NCBI RefSeq assembly: GCF_029626035.1
Contig: NZ_JARUBE010000003.1
Span: 3,534,001-3,598,000, forward strand
DNA: 64,000 nt
DNA from: Micromonospora sp. WMMD980
GTDB lineage: Bacteria > Actinomycetota > Actinomycetes > Mycobacteriales > Micromonosporaceae
Direction: 5' to 3'
Shown: piece by piece, positions 54,758 through 62,662 of the stretch
Layout: the number at the start of each line of letters is the position of its first letter
Numbering within the stretch: the first letter of the stretch is position 1
Position numbers and translations under genes: made by a program
Notes under the pieces: model-generated
What the model was told of the DNA's origin: nothing
Database searches by the model: none
What the model saw: only the letters and a program-made list of their open reading frames with translations

Positions 54758-55303
54758 TCACAACCTGCGGGTGTCGATCACCTTGGCCAGGGCGACCAGC
54801 TTGGCGGTCGCCTTCTCCGCCTCCGCCGAGGCGGTGCCGGGCGGGGTGGCCCAGCGGAGACTCGCCAGCCGGTCCTCCCCGGCCAGCCAGCCCACCTCGG
54901 CGACCGGGCCGGCCTTCCCGGTCTTCGACACCGTGCGCCGGTAGGCGATCTTCCCGAGCTTGGTGACCTTGGCCGCGCCGCGCGGCTGCACGTCGGCGGT
55001 GAAGGTGGCCGCGTCGATCGACGTGTCGGTCACCGAGAGCGTCAGCTCCGGCAGCGCCGCCGCCTGGGCGCGGACCACGCAGGTGTGCGTGTCGCCCCGG
55101 TCCGTGGCGGCGGCCACGTCGAACGTGCCGCCGGTGTGCGCGGCGATCACCGCGAAGTCGAGCAGCCGGCAGGCCCCGCCGGAGGAGGCGGCGGCGACCT
55201 CGGCCGGCGGCGGCGCGGCCGGCACCTCGACCTCCGAGGCGTCCTCGGCGCAGCCGGTGGCGAGCAGGACGGCCGAAAGTGCCAGCCAGGTACGGGCGCG
55301 CAC
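54758..55303 (-). CDS. Small lipoprotein, function unknown
   Basis: A 181-residue lipoprotein: VRARTWLALSAVLLATGC, with the lipid Cys at residue 18. The rest is an exported domain with two further cysteines (GGACRLLDF and DTHTCVVRA) that likely pair, of the type seen in DUF3558-like actinobacterial lipoproteins. GGAGGT is 7 nt before GTG 55303. No partner is evident. It is convergent with ideR, with 16 nt between stops. Confidence 0.8.
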   Translation of the reverse strand: MRARTWLALSAVLLATGCAEDASEVEVPAAPPPAEVAAASSGGACRLLDFAVIAAHTGGTFDVAAATDRGDTHTCVVRAQAAALPELTLSVTDTSIDAATFTADVQPRGAAKVTKLGKIAYRRTVSKTGKAGPVAEVGWLAGEDRLASLRWATPPGTASAEAEKATAKLVALAKVIDTRRL

Positions 55304-55391
55304 GGGGAGACCTCCGCGATCGGCGGCGGGCGGGTGGCCCGCCGGAGTTCCGTCGGACACCGTACGGCGCGCGCGACGGGGACGGAAGGCC

Positions 55392-55625
55392 CTAATCGGC
55401 CACGTACGGACAGTGCCGGCATCCTCGCCCGCAGCAGGTGCCGCGTCGGGCCAGGAACCCGGCGCTGAGCACGAACAGTCCGGTCTCCGGGTCGAGGTAG
55501 CCGGCCTCCCCGGCGGCCAGCGCGGCGGCGTGCGCGGCCAGGATCCGCTCCCGCGCCGGGTGACCCGGCGGCAGGCGCGACGGGTGCGGCTCGGTCAGCG
55601 GCCGGTCCGCCAGCTCGTCACTCAC
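55392..55625 (-). CDS. Small Cys-rich protein (DUF5522 type)
   Basis: A 77-residue protein. The C-terminal motif RRGTCCGRGCRHCPYVAD (four Cys and one His) marks DUF5522, a probable metal-binding protein. The middle reads YLDPETGLFVLSAGFL. The start is GTG 55625; there is no clear ribosome site, and a 54-bp repeat stands 9 nt upstream, which may separate it from the asparaginase gene that precedes it on this strand. Confidence 0.82.
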   Translation of the reverse strand: MSDELADRPLTEPHPSRLPPGHPARERILAAHAAALAAGEAGYLDPETGLFVLSAGFLARRGTCCGRGCRHCPYVAD

Positions 55626-55634
55626 CGCTGGAGT

Positions 55635-55688
55635 GTAAGGAGGGGCCCCTTCTTAACGTTTTCCGCATCGGCGGGGGCCCCTGTTAAC
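55635..55688. repeat. 54-bp GGGGCCCC element, copy 6
   Basis: Inverted orientation: GTAAGGAGGGGCCCCTTC, TTAAC, then a divergent centre (TTTTCCGCATCG) and GGGGGCCCC, TGTTAAC. It lies 5 nt from the asparaginase stop codon (55694-55696) and 9 nt from the next gene's start. The centre lacks the CCGGAGG hairpin arm seen in copy 4. Confidence 0.85.
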
Positions 55689-55693
55689 ACCTC

Positions 55694-56671
55694 TCAACCG
55701 TGGCACGCGTACGCCTCGCCGATCGCCGCGCGGTCGACCCCGGCGGCGAGCAGCACCCGCAGCAGCACCTTCGCCTTGTACGGGTCGAGCAGCCCGCCGT
55801 CGACCAGCCCACGCCGCCGCAGGTCCCGCTCCGAGCCGACCGCGCCGTAGGTGTCCCGCAGCACCGACCCGGCCCCGGTCCGCGACGTGAGCACCACCGG
55901 CATCCGTCCGGCCAGCTCACCCAGCGCCGGGGCGAACGCCGGCGGCACGTGCCCCACCCCGAACCCGGCCACCACCAGCCCGTCGAGGCCGGCGGCCAGC
56001 GCGTCGAGCAGGGAGACGTCGTCGTCGAGGGTGACCGTGTGCAGCGCCACCCGGGTGGCGGCCAGCCGGTCGCGGTCCACCGCCGGCAGCGGCGCGCGTC
56101 GGGGCGGCCGGGCCAGCACCCGTACCCGCCCCTCGATCACCTGCCCCAGCGGCCCGGCGTTCGGCGAGGTGAACGTGGCCGTACTCGTGCTGTGCGTCTT
56201 GCGGACGAACCGCGCGGCGTGGATCTCGTCGTTGAGCACGGCGAGCACGCCGAGGTCGCGAGCGGCCGGCGCGGCCGCGACCCGGGCCGCCGCGAGCAGG
56301 TTGGCCGGCCCGTCCGGGCCGGCCAACGTCGGGTTGCGCATCGCGCCGGTGAAGACCAGCGGCGTCGCGTGCGGCCAGACCAGGTCGGCCAGCCACGCGG
56401 TCTCCTCCAGCGTGTCGGTGCCCTGGGTGACCACCACGCCGGTCGCCCCGCCGGCGACCGCCTCGGCCGCCGCGTCCACCAGGTCGAGGACCTGCCGGTA
56501 CGCGAGCGCGGCGCTGGGCACCGCCGCCACGTCGCGCACGTCGAGCGGGATCTCGGCGAGCCCGGGTACGGCGGCGGTGAGGTCGGCGCCGGTGAGCCGG
56601 GTGACCACTCCCCCGGCACCGGCGCCAGCCATCGCGATGGTCCCGCCGAGGGTGAACAGGGCGATGGTCAC
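55694..56671 (-). CDS. Asparaginase
   Basis: A 325-residue type I/II L-asparaginase-fold amidohydrolase, converting asparagine to aspartate and ammonia. The first active-site Thr is in FTLGGTIAMAG (residue 11), the second Thr-Asp pair in VVTQGTDTLEE (residues 85-86), and a Lys in VRKTHSTSTATF. The C-terminal domain is complete (GLVVAGFGVGHVP, VLTSRTGAG, LLDPYKAKVLLRVLLAAG). No signal peptide, so cytoplasmic. GGGAGG stands before GTG 56671. Divergent from an ECF sigma factor gene. Confidence 0.93.
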   Translation of the reverse strand: MTIALFTLGGTIAMAGAGAGGVVTRLTGADLTAAVPGLAEIPLDVRDVAAVPSAALAYRQVLDLVDAAAEAVAGGATGVVVTQGTDTLEETAWLADLVWPHATPLVFTGAMRNPTLAGPDGPANLLAAARVAAAPAARDLGVLAVLNDEIHAARFVRKTHSTSTATFTSPNAGPLGQVIEGRVRVLARPPRRAPLPAVDRDRLAATRVALHTVTLDDDVSLLDALAAGLDGLVVAGFGVGHVPPAFAPALGELAGRMPVVLTSRTGAGSVLRDTYGAVGSERDLRRRGLVDGGLLDPYKAKVLLRVLLAAGVDRAAIGEAYACHG

Positions 56672-56770
56672 GCTGGTTGCCTCCCGTGGCGCCGGCTCTC
56701 CGGGAGGGAGACTACGACCGGACGGGGGGGGTGCCGTGAACCGGTCCGCGCCGACCGGGCATGAACGGAT

Positions 56771-57376
56771 GTGACCAAGATGCACCGGGCCGATGCCCGC
56801 GAGCGGGGGCAGCCCGTGGTCGTGCCGCCCGACGAGCCGCCGGACGACGACCTGATCGGCCTGTCCATTGCCGAACCGGAGCGCTTCGCGCCGTTGTTCG
56901 ACCGGCACGCCGCCGCCGTGCACCGCTATCTCGCCCGCCGGATCGGCCAGCCGGCCGACGATCTGCTGGCCGAGACGTTCCTGGTCGCGTTCCGCCAGCG
57001 GGCCGGCTACCGGCCCGACGTCGGGGTGCGGCCGTGGCTGTTCGGGATCGCGACCAACCTGCTGCGCCGGCACCTGCGCTCGGAGGAACGCCGCTATCGG
57101 GCGTTGGCCCGGCTCGCCGCCGCCGAGCCGACGCCGCCGGTGGAGGAGGAGGCGATCGACCGGCTGGACGCCCGCGCCCTGCGCCGGGACCTGGCCTCGG
57201 CGCTCGCCGCGTTGCATCGCCGTGACCGGGACGTCCTGCTGCTCACCGCCTGGGCGGGCCTGTCGTACGAGCAGATCGCGGCGGTGCTCGACGTTCCGGT
57301 CGGCACCGTCCGGTCCCGCCTGCACCGGGCTCGCCGGCTGACCCGTCTAGCGCTCACCATGGAGGAGCCGACATGA
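56771..57376 (+). CDS. ECF-family RNA polymerase sigma factor
   Basis: A 201-residue sigma factor. Region 2 (RFAPLFDRHAAAVHRYLARRIG, ADDLLAETFLVAFRQR, GVRPWLFGIATNLLRRHLRSEERR) and region 4 (LHRRDRDVLLLTAWAGLSYEQIAAVLDVPVGTVRSRLHRARR) are complete. The start may be GTG 56771 or ATG 56780. The stop overlaps the next start as ATGA, so the partner protein is translated with it. No classical zinc-type anti-sigma gene is near, and the partner is the likely regulator. Confidence 0.93.
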   Translation: MTKMHRADARERGQPVVVPPDEPPDDDLIGLSIAEPERFAPLFDRHAAAVHRYLARRIGQPADDLLAETFLVAFRQRAGYRPDVGVRPWLFGIATNLLRRHLRSEERRYRALARLAAAEPTPPVEEEAIDRLDARALRRDLASALAALHRRDRDVLLLTAWAGLSYEQIAAVLDVPVGTVRSRLHRARRLTRLALTMEEPT

Positions 57377-58314
57377 ACGAGATCACGCTGCTGCGGACGC
57401 ACGGGCCGGGCGGCCCGGAAGCATCCGTGGAGGTGCTGACCCGCGCGCGGCAGCGCCTCCTCGACGAGTTCGGCGCTGCGCCGGCGCGCCACACTCCACG
57501 GCGACGGACCCTCCTGGTGGCGGCGGCGACGGTGGCGGTCGCGGCGGGCGTCGGGCTCGCGGCGCGCCCGACCGACCGCCCGGCGGCGCCGATCACGCTG
57601 GTGGCCGTGGCCGTGCCCGAATTCCCGCTGACGCTGCGGTCCCGGCCAGCGGCCCTGCAACCGCCCCGGTACAGCTACGAGCCGGGCCGCTTTCTCGCCG
57701 TGTTCCTGTCCGACGGTGGCGCCGACGACGTCTGGCTCTGCGTTCGGGACGACCGCCCGGATCGCCACACGCGGACGTCCCGGCAGGTGACCGTGGCCGG
57801 CCACCCCGCCGAGCTGGCCGAGGACGACAACCCCGGCGGGCCACGGCAATTCACCGTGACGTGGGAGCAGACGTCGGGTCGGTGGGTGTCGCTGACCGGC
57901 CACGGCCGGTTCGCCCAGGACGGCGCGCTGCTCCGGCTGGCCGGGGACGTCGTCGACGACCCGCAGCCGGTGCCCCTGCGGGTGCGGCTCGCGCCCCGCG
58001 GCTGGCGGGTCGCCGCTTTCAAGGACGACACCATCCTCACCCTGCAAGGCGACTCCCCCGGCGACACGCTCGCCGTGCAGGTGGTGGCCGGCCGCGACCC
58101 GGACCTGCGGCATCACGTGATGGGAGCGGTCGAGGAACGGCCGGTCACGGTCGGCGGGCGGGACGCCCGGTTGGTCCGCGCGGACGAGATGTGGTTCCTG
58201 CAGACCGAGGTGTCGGGCGGAGCGGTGGTCAACCTGCAGGCGCCGTTGCGGCTCACCGTGGAGCAGGTGATCGCGATCGCCGAGCAGGTGTCGGTGACAC
58301 CGCGCCGACGCTGA
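57373..58314 (+). CDS. CU044_5270-type membrane protein, probable sigma-factor partner
   Basis: A 313-residue protein. A cytoplasmic N-terminal part of about 45 residues (LTRARQRLLDEFGA) precedes one membrane helix at about 47-62 (RRTLLVAAATVAVAAGVGLAA) and an outer domain of 240 residues with no enzyme motif. Proteins of this type (often named CU044_5270 family) follow ECF sigma genes in actinobacteria and are thought to act as their regulators; this is context, not proof. 4-nt ATGA overlap with the sigma gene. Confidence 0.8.
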   Translation: MNEITLLRTHGPGGPEASVEVLTRARQRLLDEFGAAPARHTPRRRTLLVAAATVAVAAGVGLAARPTDRPAAPITLVAVAVPEFPLTLRSRPAALQPPRYSYEPGRFLAVFLSDGGADDVWLCVRDDRPDRHTRTSRQVTVAGHPAELAEDDNPGGPRQFTVTWEQTSGRWVSLTGHGRFAQDGALLRLAGDVVDDPQPVPLRVRLAPRGWRVAAFKDDTILTLQGDSPGDTLAVQVVAGRDPDLRHHVMGAVEERPVTVGGRDARLVRADEMWFLQTEVSGGAVVNLQAPLRLTVEQVIAIAEQVSVTPRRR

Positions 58315-58323
58315 CGGACCGGG

Positions 58324-58983
58324 TCAGGCCGCCGGGCGCTGGGCGAGCAGGAACGCCTGCGGCTGGCGTTCGGCGCCGACCGGTTCGCGGACCAGCGTGG
58401 CCGACACCGCGAACCCGGCGTCGGCGAGTTGGCCGGCCAGCCGCTCCGGCGGCAGCCAGTACACGTCGAGGCCGACGCGGTGCCCGTACGCCTGCTCCCG
58501 CCGGTCGAGCCGGTCGCCGGCCTTCACGGCGAGCAGCAGGTGACCGCCGGGAGCGAGCACCCGATGGAAGCCGGCGAACACCCCGGGCAGCAGCTCCGGC
58601 GGCAGGTGGATGATCGAGTACCAGGCGACCAGCCCGGCCAGCGACACGGCCGGCGCGGTCAGCTCCGTCATCGAGCCGACGTGGAAACTCAACTCCGGGT
58701 GGTCCCGCCGGGCCACCGTCACCATGCCGGGCGACAGGTCGACGCCGGCCACGTCGAGGCCGAGACGTCGCAGGTGGGCGGTTACCCGCCCGGTGGCGCA
58801 GCCGACCTCCAGCACCGGCCGGCCCGGCCCGACCGTCTCGGCGAACGCGCTCAGCACGGCCCGGTCCAGCGGCGGCTCCACCACGTCCGGCAGCACCCGT
58901 GCGTAGTCCTCGGCGACGGTGTCGTAGACCGCGCGGATCTGCGTCAGCCATCCCCTTTCGGGCACGCCCACGACCCTACTCAC
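58324..58983 (-). CDS. Class I SAM-dependent methyltransferase
   Basis: A 219-residue enzyme with VYDTVAEDYARVLPD as an N-terminal helix, SAM-binding motif I in PVLEVGCATGRVTAHLRRLGLDVAGVDLS, and post-motifs AWYSIIHLPPELLPGVFAGFHRVLAPGGHLLLAV. It looks like a small-molecule methyltransferase (UbiE/ubiquinone type). GTG 58983 is chosen because GAGGAGGG stands 8 nt before it; the frame extends to an ATG at 59007. Substrate unknown. Convergent with the ECF partner gene, 9 nt apart. Confidence 0.87.
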   Translation of the reverse strand: MSRVVGVPERGWLTQIRAVYDTVAEDYARVLPDVVEPPLDRAVLSAFAETVGPGRPVLEVGCATGRVTAHLRRLGLDVAGVDLSPGMVTVARRDHPELSFHVGSMTELTAPAVSLAGLVAWYSIIHLPPELLPGVFAGFHRVLAPGGHLLLAVKAGDRLDRREQAYGHRVGLDVYWLPPERLAGQLADAGFAVSATLVREPVGAERQPQAFLLAQRPAA

Positions 58984-59156
58984 TGCCCGGCCCTCCTCGT
59001 CGATCATGACGTTGACCGGTGCGGTTGACCGGTGCGTCGCGCCGCCAAACTTTGGTGATCGATCTGGCGGCGCGCGGGATGTGGACGGTGGTCACCGCGA
59101 AATGTGCGGGTAGCACGGCGCTGCTACGGTCCCCGTCGACCGTCCAAGGAGGACAG

Positions 59157-59690
59157 ATGACGAGATCGGCCGCAATGCTCGTGGTCACCGGTGCGCTCCT
59201 GGCCGTCGCCGGCTGTGCCGCCGACGACACAGCTCCGCCGGACGAGCTTCGCGACCCCTGCGCGCTGCTCCCGGCGGACCTGCTGACCCGACTCGCGCCC
59301 GGCGCGCAACCCACCGCCTCGGCGAACCTCGGTGACCGCAGCGGCACCCGGGAGTGCGCGGTCGACCTGACCAGCGGCACCTCGATGCGCGGCGACCTGG
59401 TCGTCACCGTGGGCGTGGACGCGGAGGGCATGTACGACGAGAAGTGGCGGCGGGACCGCTGCGCCCGGATCGCCACCGATCCGAGCGACGCCGGCCCGGG
59501 TGACAACTCCTGCGTGACGGTGACCCCGTGGGACGGCGGGGAGACCCGGTTCGACGGCTATGCCTGGCGGGGCGACCACTACGAGGTGCGCGTCGCGTAC
59601 CAGGTGGTCAAGCCGCAGACGCTGCCGGCCGGCGCGGAGGCCGACCTGCGCCGGGTGCTCGCCTCGGCGGTCGACTCGCTGCCCGAGTAG
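59157..59690 (+). CDS. Small lipoprotein (DUF3558-like)
   Basis: A 177-residue lipoprotein: MTRSAAMLVVTGALLAVAGC with the lipid Cys at residue 20. An exported domain with DPCALLPADLLTRLAPGA, TRECAVDLTSG, RDRCARIAT and DNSCVTVTP follows, giving two likely disulfides. It resembles DUF3558-type lipoproteins. AAGGAGG stands right before the ATG, a strong site. Function unknown. It is convergent with the DUF2332 gene, 4 nt between stops. Confidence 0.83.
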   Translation: MTRSAAMLVVTGALLAVAGCAADDTAPPDELRDPCALLPADLLTRLAPGAQPTASANLGDRSGTRECAVDLTSGTSMRGDLVVTVGVDAEGMYDEKWRRDRCARIATDPSDAGPGDNSCVTVTPWDGGETRFDGYAWRGDHYEVRVAYQVVKPQTLPAGAEADLRRVLASAVDSLPE

Positions 59691-59694
59691 ACCG

Positions 59695-60630
59695 TCAGCC
59701 GAACCAGGTGACCGCCTGCCCGTGGCCCCGGGTCCAGGCCAACGGCCGCCCGTCGAGCGCGAGCACGTTGTGGAACCCGCCGTCCGGCGGCGCGGGCGTC
59801 TGCGCGTGCGGCAGCACGGCCGGGTCCTCGTTGGCGAGCCAGTGGCCGGGCAGCGTGCCGACCAACTCGGTGAACGCCGCCCGACGCGCGGACGGCACCT
59901 GGTAGAGCACCGAGCTGTGGAACACCACGAGCGTCGCGCCGGCCGGCGCCCGCGCCGCGAGCGCCGGCAGGTCGTCGACCAGGTCGCCGCGGACCAGCAG
60001 CGGCGGGTCGGCCGCCGCGACCGCCGCGGCGGCCCGCAGCCGGTCCCGGCGGTGCCGGTGCTCCGGCCAGATCAGCGCGTCCAGCCAGGCCAGGTCGGCC
60101 GGTTCGGTGACGTCGAGCGGGTTCACGTCCAGCCCGGCCCGCCAGACCACCTCCGGCCGCCGGTCCGGCGGGGCGGTGCCGGCGAGCGCGCAGTCGAGCA
60201 CCGGCTGGCCGTCGCCGACCCGCCGGTCGCCGTAGCGGTAGCCGTACCGGTCGGGGTAGAGGCACAGGCCGGCGGACGCGCCGACCTCCAGCAACGCCAG
60301 TGGCTGGGGCAGCGCGGCGAGCACCGGCAGCAGCACCGCGCAGCGGCCGGCCTCGTTGGTCTGCGTCGCCCGGGCCCGCATCTGCGCCGCGATGTCCGGC
60401 CAGTGGGCCAGCACGTGCTCGCGGAACGCCGCCGGGTCGTCCACCGGGCCGCCGCGCAGCCGGACCACGCCGAACAGCAGGTTCGGCTGGCGCTTCGCGG
60501 GTGGAAGCGTGTCGAGCGACGCGAGCAGGTCCGGGTCGCGCGCCACGGACCGCGACAACCGGTGGTACGTCGGGGAGATGCCGCGCGCCTCGCGGTCGGC
60601 GAACGCCTGATAGATGTCGGCCGTGCTCAT
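59695..60630 (-). CDS. DUF2332 protein
   Basis: A 311-residue soluble protein. The start DIYQAFADREARGISPTYHRLSRSVA, PNLLFGVVRLRGG, and ALLEVGASAGLCLYPDRYGYRYG are the DUF2332 signatures. The latter resembles a SAM-binding loop (EVGASAG), and DGGFHNVLALDGRPLAWTRGHGQAVTWFG closes the protein. A distant methyltransferase relation is possible. ATG 60630. No operon partner. Confidence 0.87.
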   Translation of the reverse strand: MSTADIYQAFADREARGISPTYHRLSRSVARDPDLLASLDTLPPAKRQPNLLFGVVRLRGGPVDDPAAFREHVLAHWPDIAAQMRARATQTNEAGRCAVLLPVLAALPQPLALLEVGASAGLCLYPDRYGYRYGDRRVGDGQPVLDCALAGTAPPDRRPEVVWRAGLDVNPLDVTEPADLAWLDALIWPEHRHRRDRLRAAAAVAAADPPLLVRGDLVDDLPALAARAPAGATLVVFHSSVLYQVPSARRAAFTELVGTLPGHWLANEDPAVLPHAQTPAPPDGGFHNVLALDGRPLAWTRGHGQAVTWFG

Positions 60631-60679
60631 CGCCCGAGCATCCCAGCTTCCGGCATGCCCGGTCTGTGACCGTGCCCAC

Positions 60680-60859
60680 CTACGACGGGTTCGGTCGGCG
60701 TCGGCGGAGACCGCGAGAGATCTCCTCCAGATGGCATTGCTGGTGCTCGCAGACCATGGCCTCCCAGACCTCCTGGTCGAAGTCCGGGTCGGGCGGGACC
60801 CAGCGATGCGAGCCGTCGCAGTAGTGGAAGCGTTCGTCGCCCGGCCGGATGGCGCTCAT
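60680..60859 (-). CDS. Small protein with Cys/His residues, downstream of a Cys-rich protein
   Basis: A 59-residue protein, MSAIRPGDERFHYCDGSHRWVPP, then DFDQEVWEAMVCEHQQCHLEEISRG. It has three Cys and several His that could bind metal. It contains the letters CDGSH but not the preceding Cys pair of iron-sulfur CDGSH proteins. The ATG overlaps the stop of the gene upstream by 4 nt (ATGA), so the two are coupled. Such small genes accompany XRE/DUF397 modules in Micromonosporaceae, as far as I recall. Confidence 0.6.
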   Translation of the reverse strand: MSAIRPGDERFHYCDGSHRWVPPDPDFDQEVWEAMVCEHQQCHLEEISRGLRRRRPNPS

Positions 60860-61074
60860 CGCACCCATCCCAGGAACCGGCGATGCAGCAACCCGGCCGG
60901 CACCCAGGTCAGATCCTTGGTCGCCCACACGAGATGCGACCCCATGTAGAGGGCCAGCGAAATGGGTGCTGCGTCGAACTCCGCCCGCAGCTCATGGCGT
61001 CGGGCCGTGCAGGGCCAGGGAGCGCCGCAGCCGCCACAGCTCCATATCGGCAATACCGGCCCCTGGGCGGTCAC
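60856..61074 (-). CDS. Small protein with zinc-knuckle-like CxxC…C motif
   Basis: A 72-residue protein: WSCGGCGAPWPCTARRHELRAEFDAAP, then ISLALYMGSHLVWATKDLTWVP and LLHRRFLGWVR. The CxxCxxxxxC motif at the N-terminus may bind zinc. GTG 61074 is preferred because it stands just before the conserved part; the open frame extends to an ATG at 61182. It shares its stop with the start of the next gene (ATGA). Some databases call the type 'flavin reductase', for which I see no evidence. Confidence 0.6.
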   Translation of the reverse strand: MTAQGPVLPIWSCGGCGAPWPCTARRHELRAEFDAAPISLALYMGSHLVWATKDLTWVPAGLLHRRFLGWVR

Positions 61075-61246
61075 CGCTGGCCGTCCAGAAACCTCCGGGC
61101 AGCCGCCCGCGCCTGCCGGCTTGCGGCCCACTCCCTCTTGGGGCCCGGGTACGGAACCAGCCCCGCCCATCACCGGCGGCATCCCGTACAGAAGCCATCG
61201 CCGTCAGGCAGGTGCACCGACCGGATCTGCCGGATCTGAATATCGG

Positions 61247-61435
61247 TCACGTCTCTTCCTCCCCAGGCCAGTGGCCGCGACGGATCGGGATGCGGTGACG
61301 AGTACGGCAAGGCAGGTCAGCGCCGCACCGACAGATACGCCGCCAGCGCTGCCATGACCACACCGGACGGTGCCGGCGGGCGAGGGTCATCGCGACCGCC
61401 AGCAGGTACTCCTGGTACGACACGCGTGATCGCAT
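61247..61435 (-). CDS. Small Cys-rich protein
   Basis: A 62-residue basic protein: MRSRVSYQEYLLAVAMTLARRHRPVWSWQRWRRICRCGADLPCRTRHRIPIRRGHWPG. CxCxxxxPC resembles the motif of the next gene (CGGCGAPWPC). GGGGGCGG stands before the ATG. It is first in a row of three small minus-strand genes and starts 122 nt from the divergent XRE regulator gene, so the operator between them may govern both sides. Confidence 0.62.
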   Translation of the reverse strand: MRSRVSYQEYLLAVAMTLARRHRPVWSWQRWRRICRCGADLPCRTRHRIPIRRGHWPGEEET

Positions 61436-61449
61436 GCCGCCCCCCTAAA

Positions 61450-61503
61450 TTGGACTCCTATTTTAGAAGCCCACCCAGGGTAGGAGTTGGACTCCTGTTT
61501 TGG
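61450..61503. promoter_or_regulatory. Direct-repeat operator candidate between the XRE gene and small genes
   Basis: TTGGACTCCTATTTTAG (61450-61466) and TTGGACTCCTGTTTTGG (61487-61503), 37 nt apart and matching at 15 of 17 positions. The second is part of a perfect AGGAGT-TGG-ACTCCT inverted repeat (61482-61496). The stretch is markedly AT-rich. It is the natural binding site for the XRE regulator encoded next to it. Confidence 0.6.
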
Positions 61504-61557
61504 GAACCTGTCGAGGCGTGTCGCGGCAGACTCGTGCTGGAAGGTGATAATCAGCCG

Positions 61558-62409
61558 ATGGTCAACCCGACGATCCAGCGACGACGACTCGGACTCGCGC
61601 TGAAGCGCGCCCGGGAAAGCGCCGGTAGGACGCAGGACGAGGCTGCCGCCGTCATGGATGCCGCCGCCAGCAAGATCAGCCGACTTGAGCTGGGACAGTC
61701 GGGCCTGAAGTTGACCGACCTGAACCTACTGCTCGACCTGTACGACATCACCGGCGACGAGGCGGAGTCGCTGCGGGAACTCGCGCGAGCCGGACGGCAA
61801 CGAGGACGCTGGAGCACCTACCGGAACGCCGTGCCGGACTGGTTCCGCCAGTACCTCGACCTGGAGGGCGACGCCGCGGAGATCCGCTGGTACCAGCCGG
61901 AGGTCATCCCCGGCATCCTTCAAGTCGAGCCCTATATCCGTGGGATGAACGCTACCGCCGACCCGCGGCCGACCGGCCAAGACCTGGACCGAATGGTCGC
62001 CATCCGGCTCGAACGGCAAGCGATCCTGCGCCAAGGCGGTGGGCCCGAGCTGAGTTTCATTCTGAGTGAGTCCGCGCTTCGCCGAAGCATCGGGGACGCC
62101 ACAACCATGAGCACACAGCTCCGCCATCTGGTGGAGGTGGGCAATCAGGCCAACGTCTCGCTTCAGGTCTTCCCCTTCGACGCGCAGACCTACGAGACGG
62201 CGTCCTTCAGCTTTATCATTCTCCGCTTTGGTGACGACGCCTCCTCAGACGTGATCTACGCGGAGACGTTCACGGACGCGGATTACCTCGATCGGCCCGA
62301 CGCGGTTCGCGCCTACACTCGTCTCTGGGACCGACTCAGGGCCGCAGCGCTCGGGCCGGTAGAGTCGCGCAAGCTCATCCTCCGACTGCTGGATGACATG
62401 GCGCGCTGA
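61558..62409 (+). CDS. XRE helix-turn-helix regulator with DUF5753 domain
   Basis: A 283-residue regulator. Residues about 14-70 form an XRE-type helix-turn-helix (LGLALKRARESAGRTQDEAAAVMDAAASKISRLELGQ), and residues 100-275 the DUF5753 domain (WYQPEVIPGILQVEPYIRGMNA … SLQVFPFDAQTYETASFSFIILRF). Same architecture as WhiJ-type regulators of Streptomyces, which work with DUF397 partners. ATG 61558; GAAGGTGA lies about 12 nt before. A DUF397 gene starts 12 nt downstream. Confidence 0.9.
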   Translation: MVNPTIQRRRLGLALKRARESAGRTQDEAAAVMDAAASKISRLELGQSGLKLTDLNLLLDLYDITGDEAESLRELARAGRQRGRWSTYRNAVPDWFRQYLDLEGDAAEIRWYQPEVIPGILQVEPYIRGMNATADPRPTGQDLDRMVAIRLERQAILRQGGGPELSFILSESALRRSIGDATTMSTQLRHLVEVGNQANVSLQVFPFDAQTYETASFSFIILRFGDDASSDVIYAETFTDADYLDRPDAVRAYTRLWDRLRAAALGPVESRKLILRLLDDMAR

Positions 62410-62421
62410 TGGCACCTGGGG

Positions 62422-62610
62422 GTGGCGGTGGAAGAGCCGGATCGCCTCTTATGGCGCAAATCAAGTCGCAGTGACAACAACGGTGGCGCGTGCGTCGAGG
62501 TGGCTGCCCCCCAGGAGTGGGTCCTGATACGGGACAGCAAGGACCCTGACGGTCCCATCCTTCGCTTCGATCGGCCACGATGGCGGGCGTTTCTCCGCAA
62601 GCTGGGTTGA
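62422..62610 (+). CDS. DUF397 protein
   Basis: A 62-residue protein with LLWRKSSRSDNNGGACVEVAAPQEWVLIRDSKDPDGPILRFDRPRWRAFLRKL, the complete DUF397 pattern (W.KSS.S...G.CVEV, RDSKDP.GP.L.F....W..F). In Streptomyces these partner XRE-DUF5753 regulators and may block or modify their DNA binding. It starts 12 nt after the XRE stop; GTG 62422 or 62428. Confidence 0.9.
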   Translation: MAVEEPDRLLWRKSSRSDNNGGACVEVAAPQEWVLIRDSKDPDGPILRFDRPRWRAFLRKLG

Positions 62611-62662
62611 CCGGTGCGGTCAGATCGTCGATCGAGACTATCTCCGCGACTCGTTCACGCCA

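Noticed and set aside
60680..60859. CDGSH iron-sulfur protein
   Set aside because: The letters CDGSH are present, but the upstream CxC ligands required for the 3Cys-1His cluster are missing.
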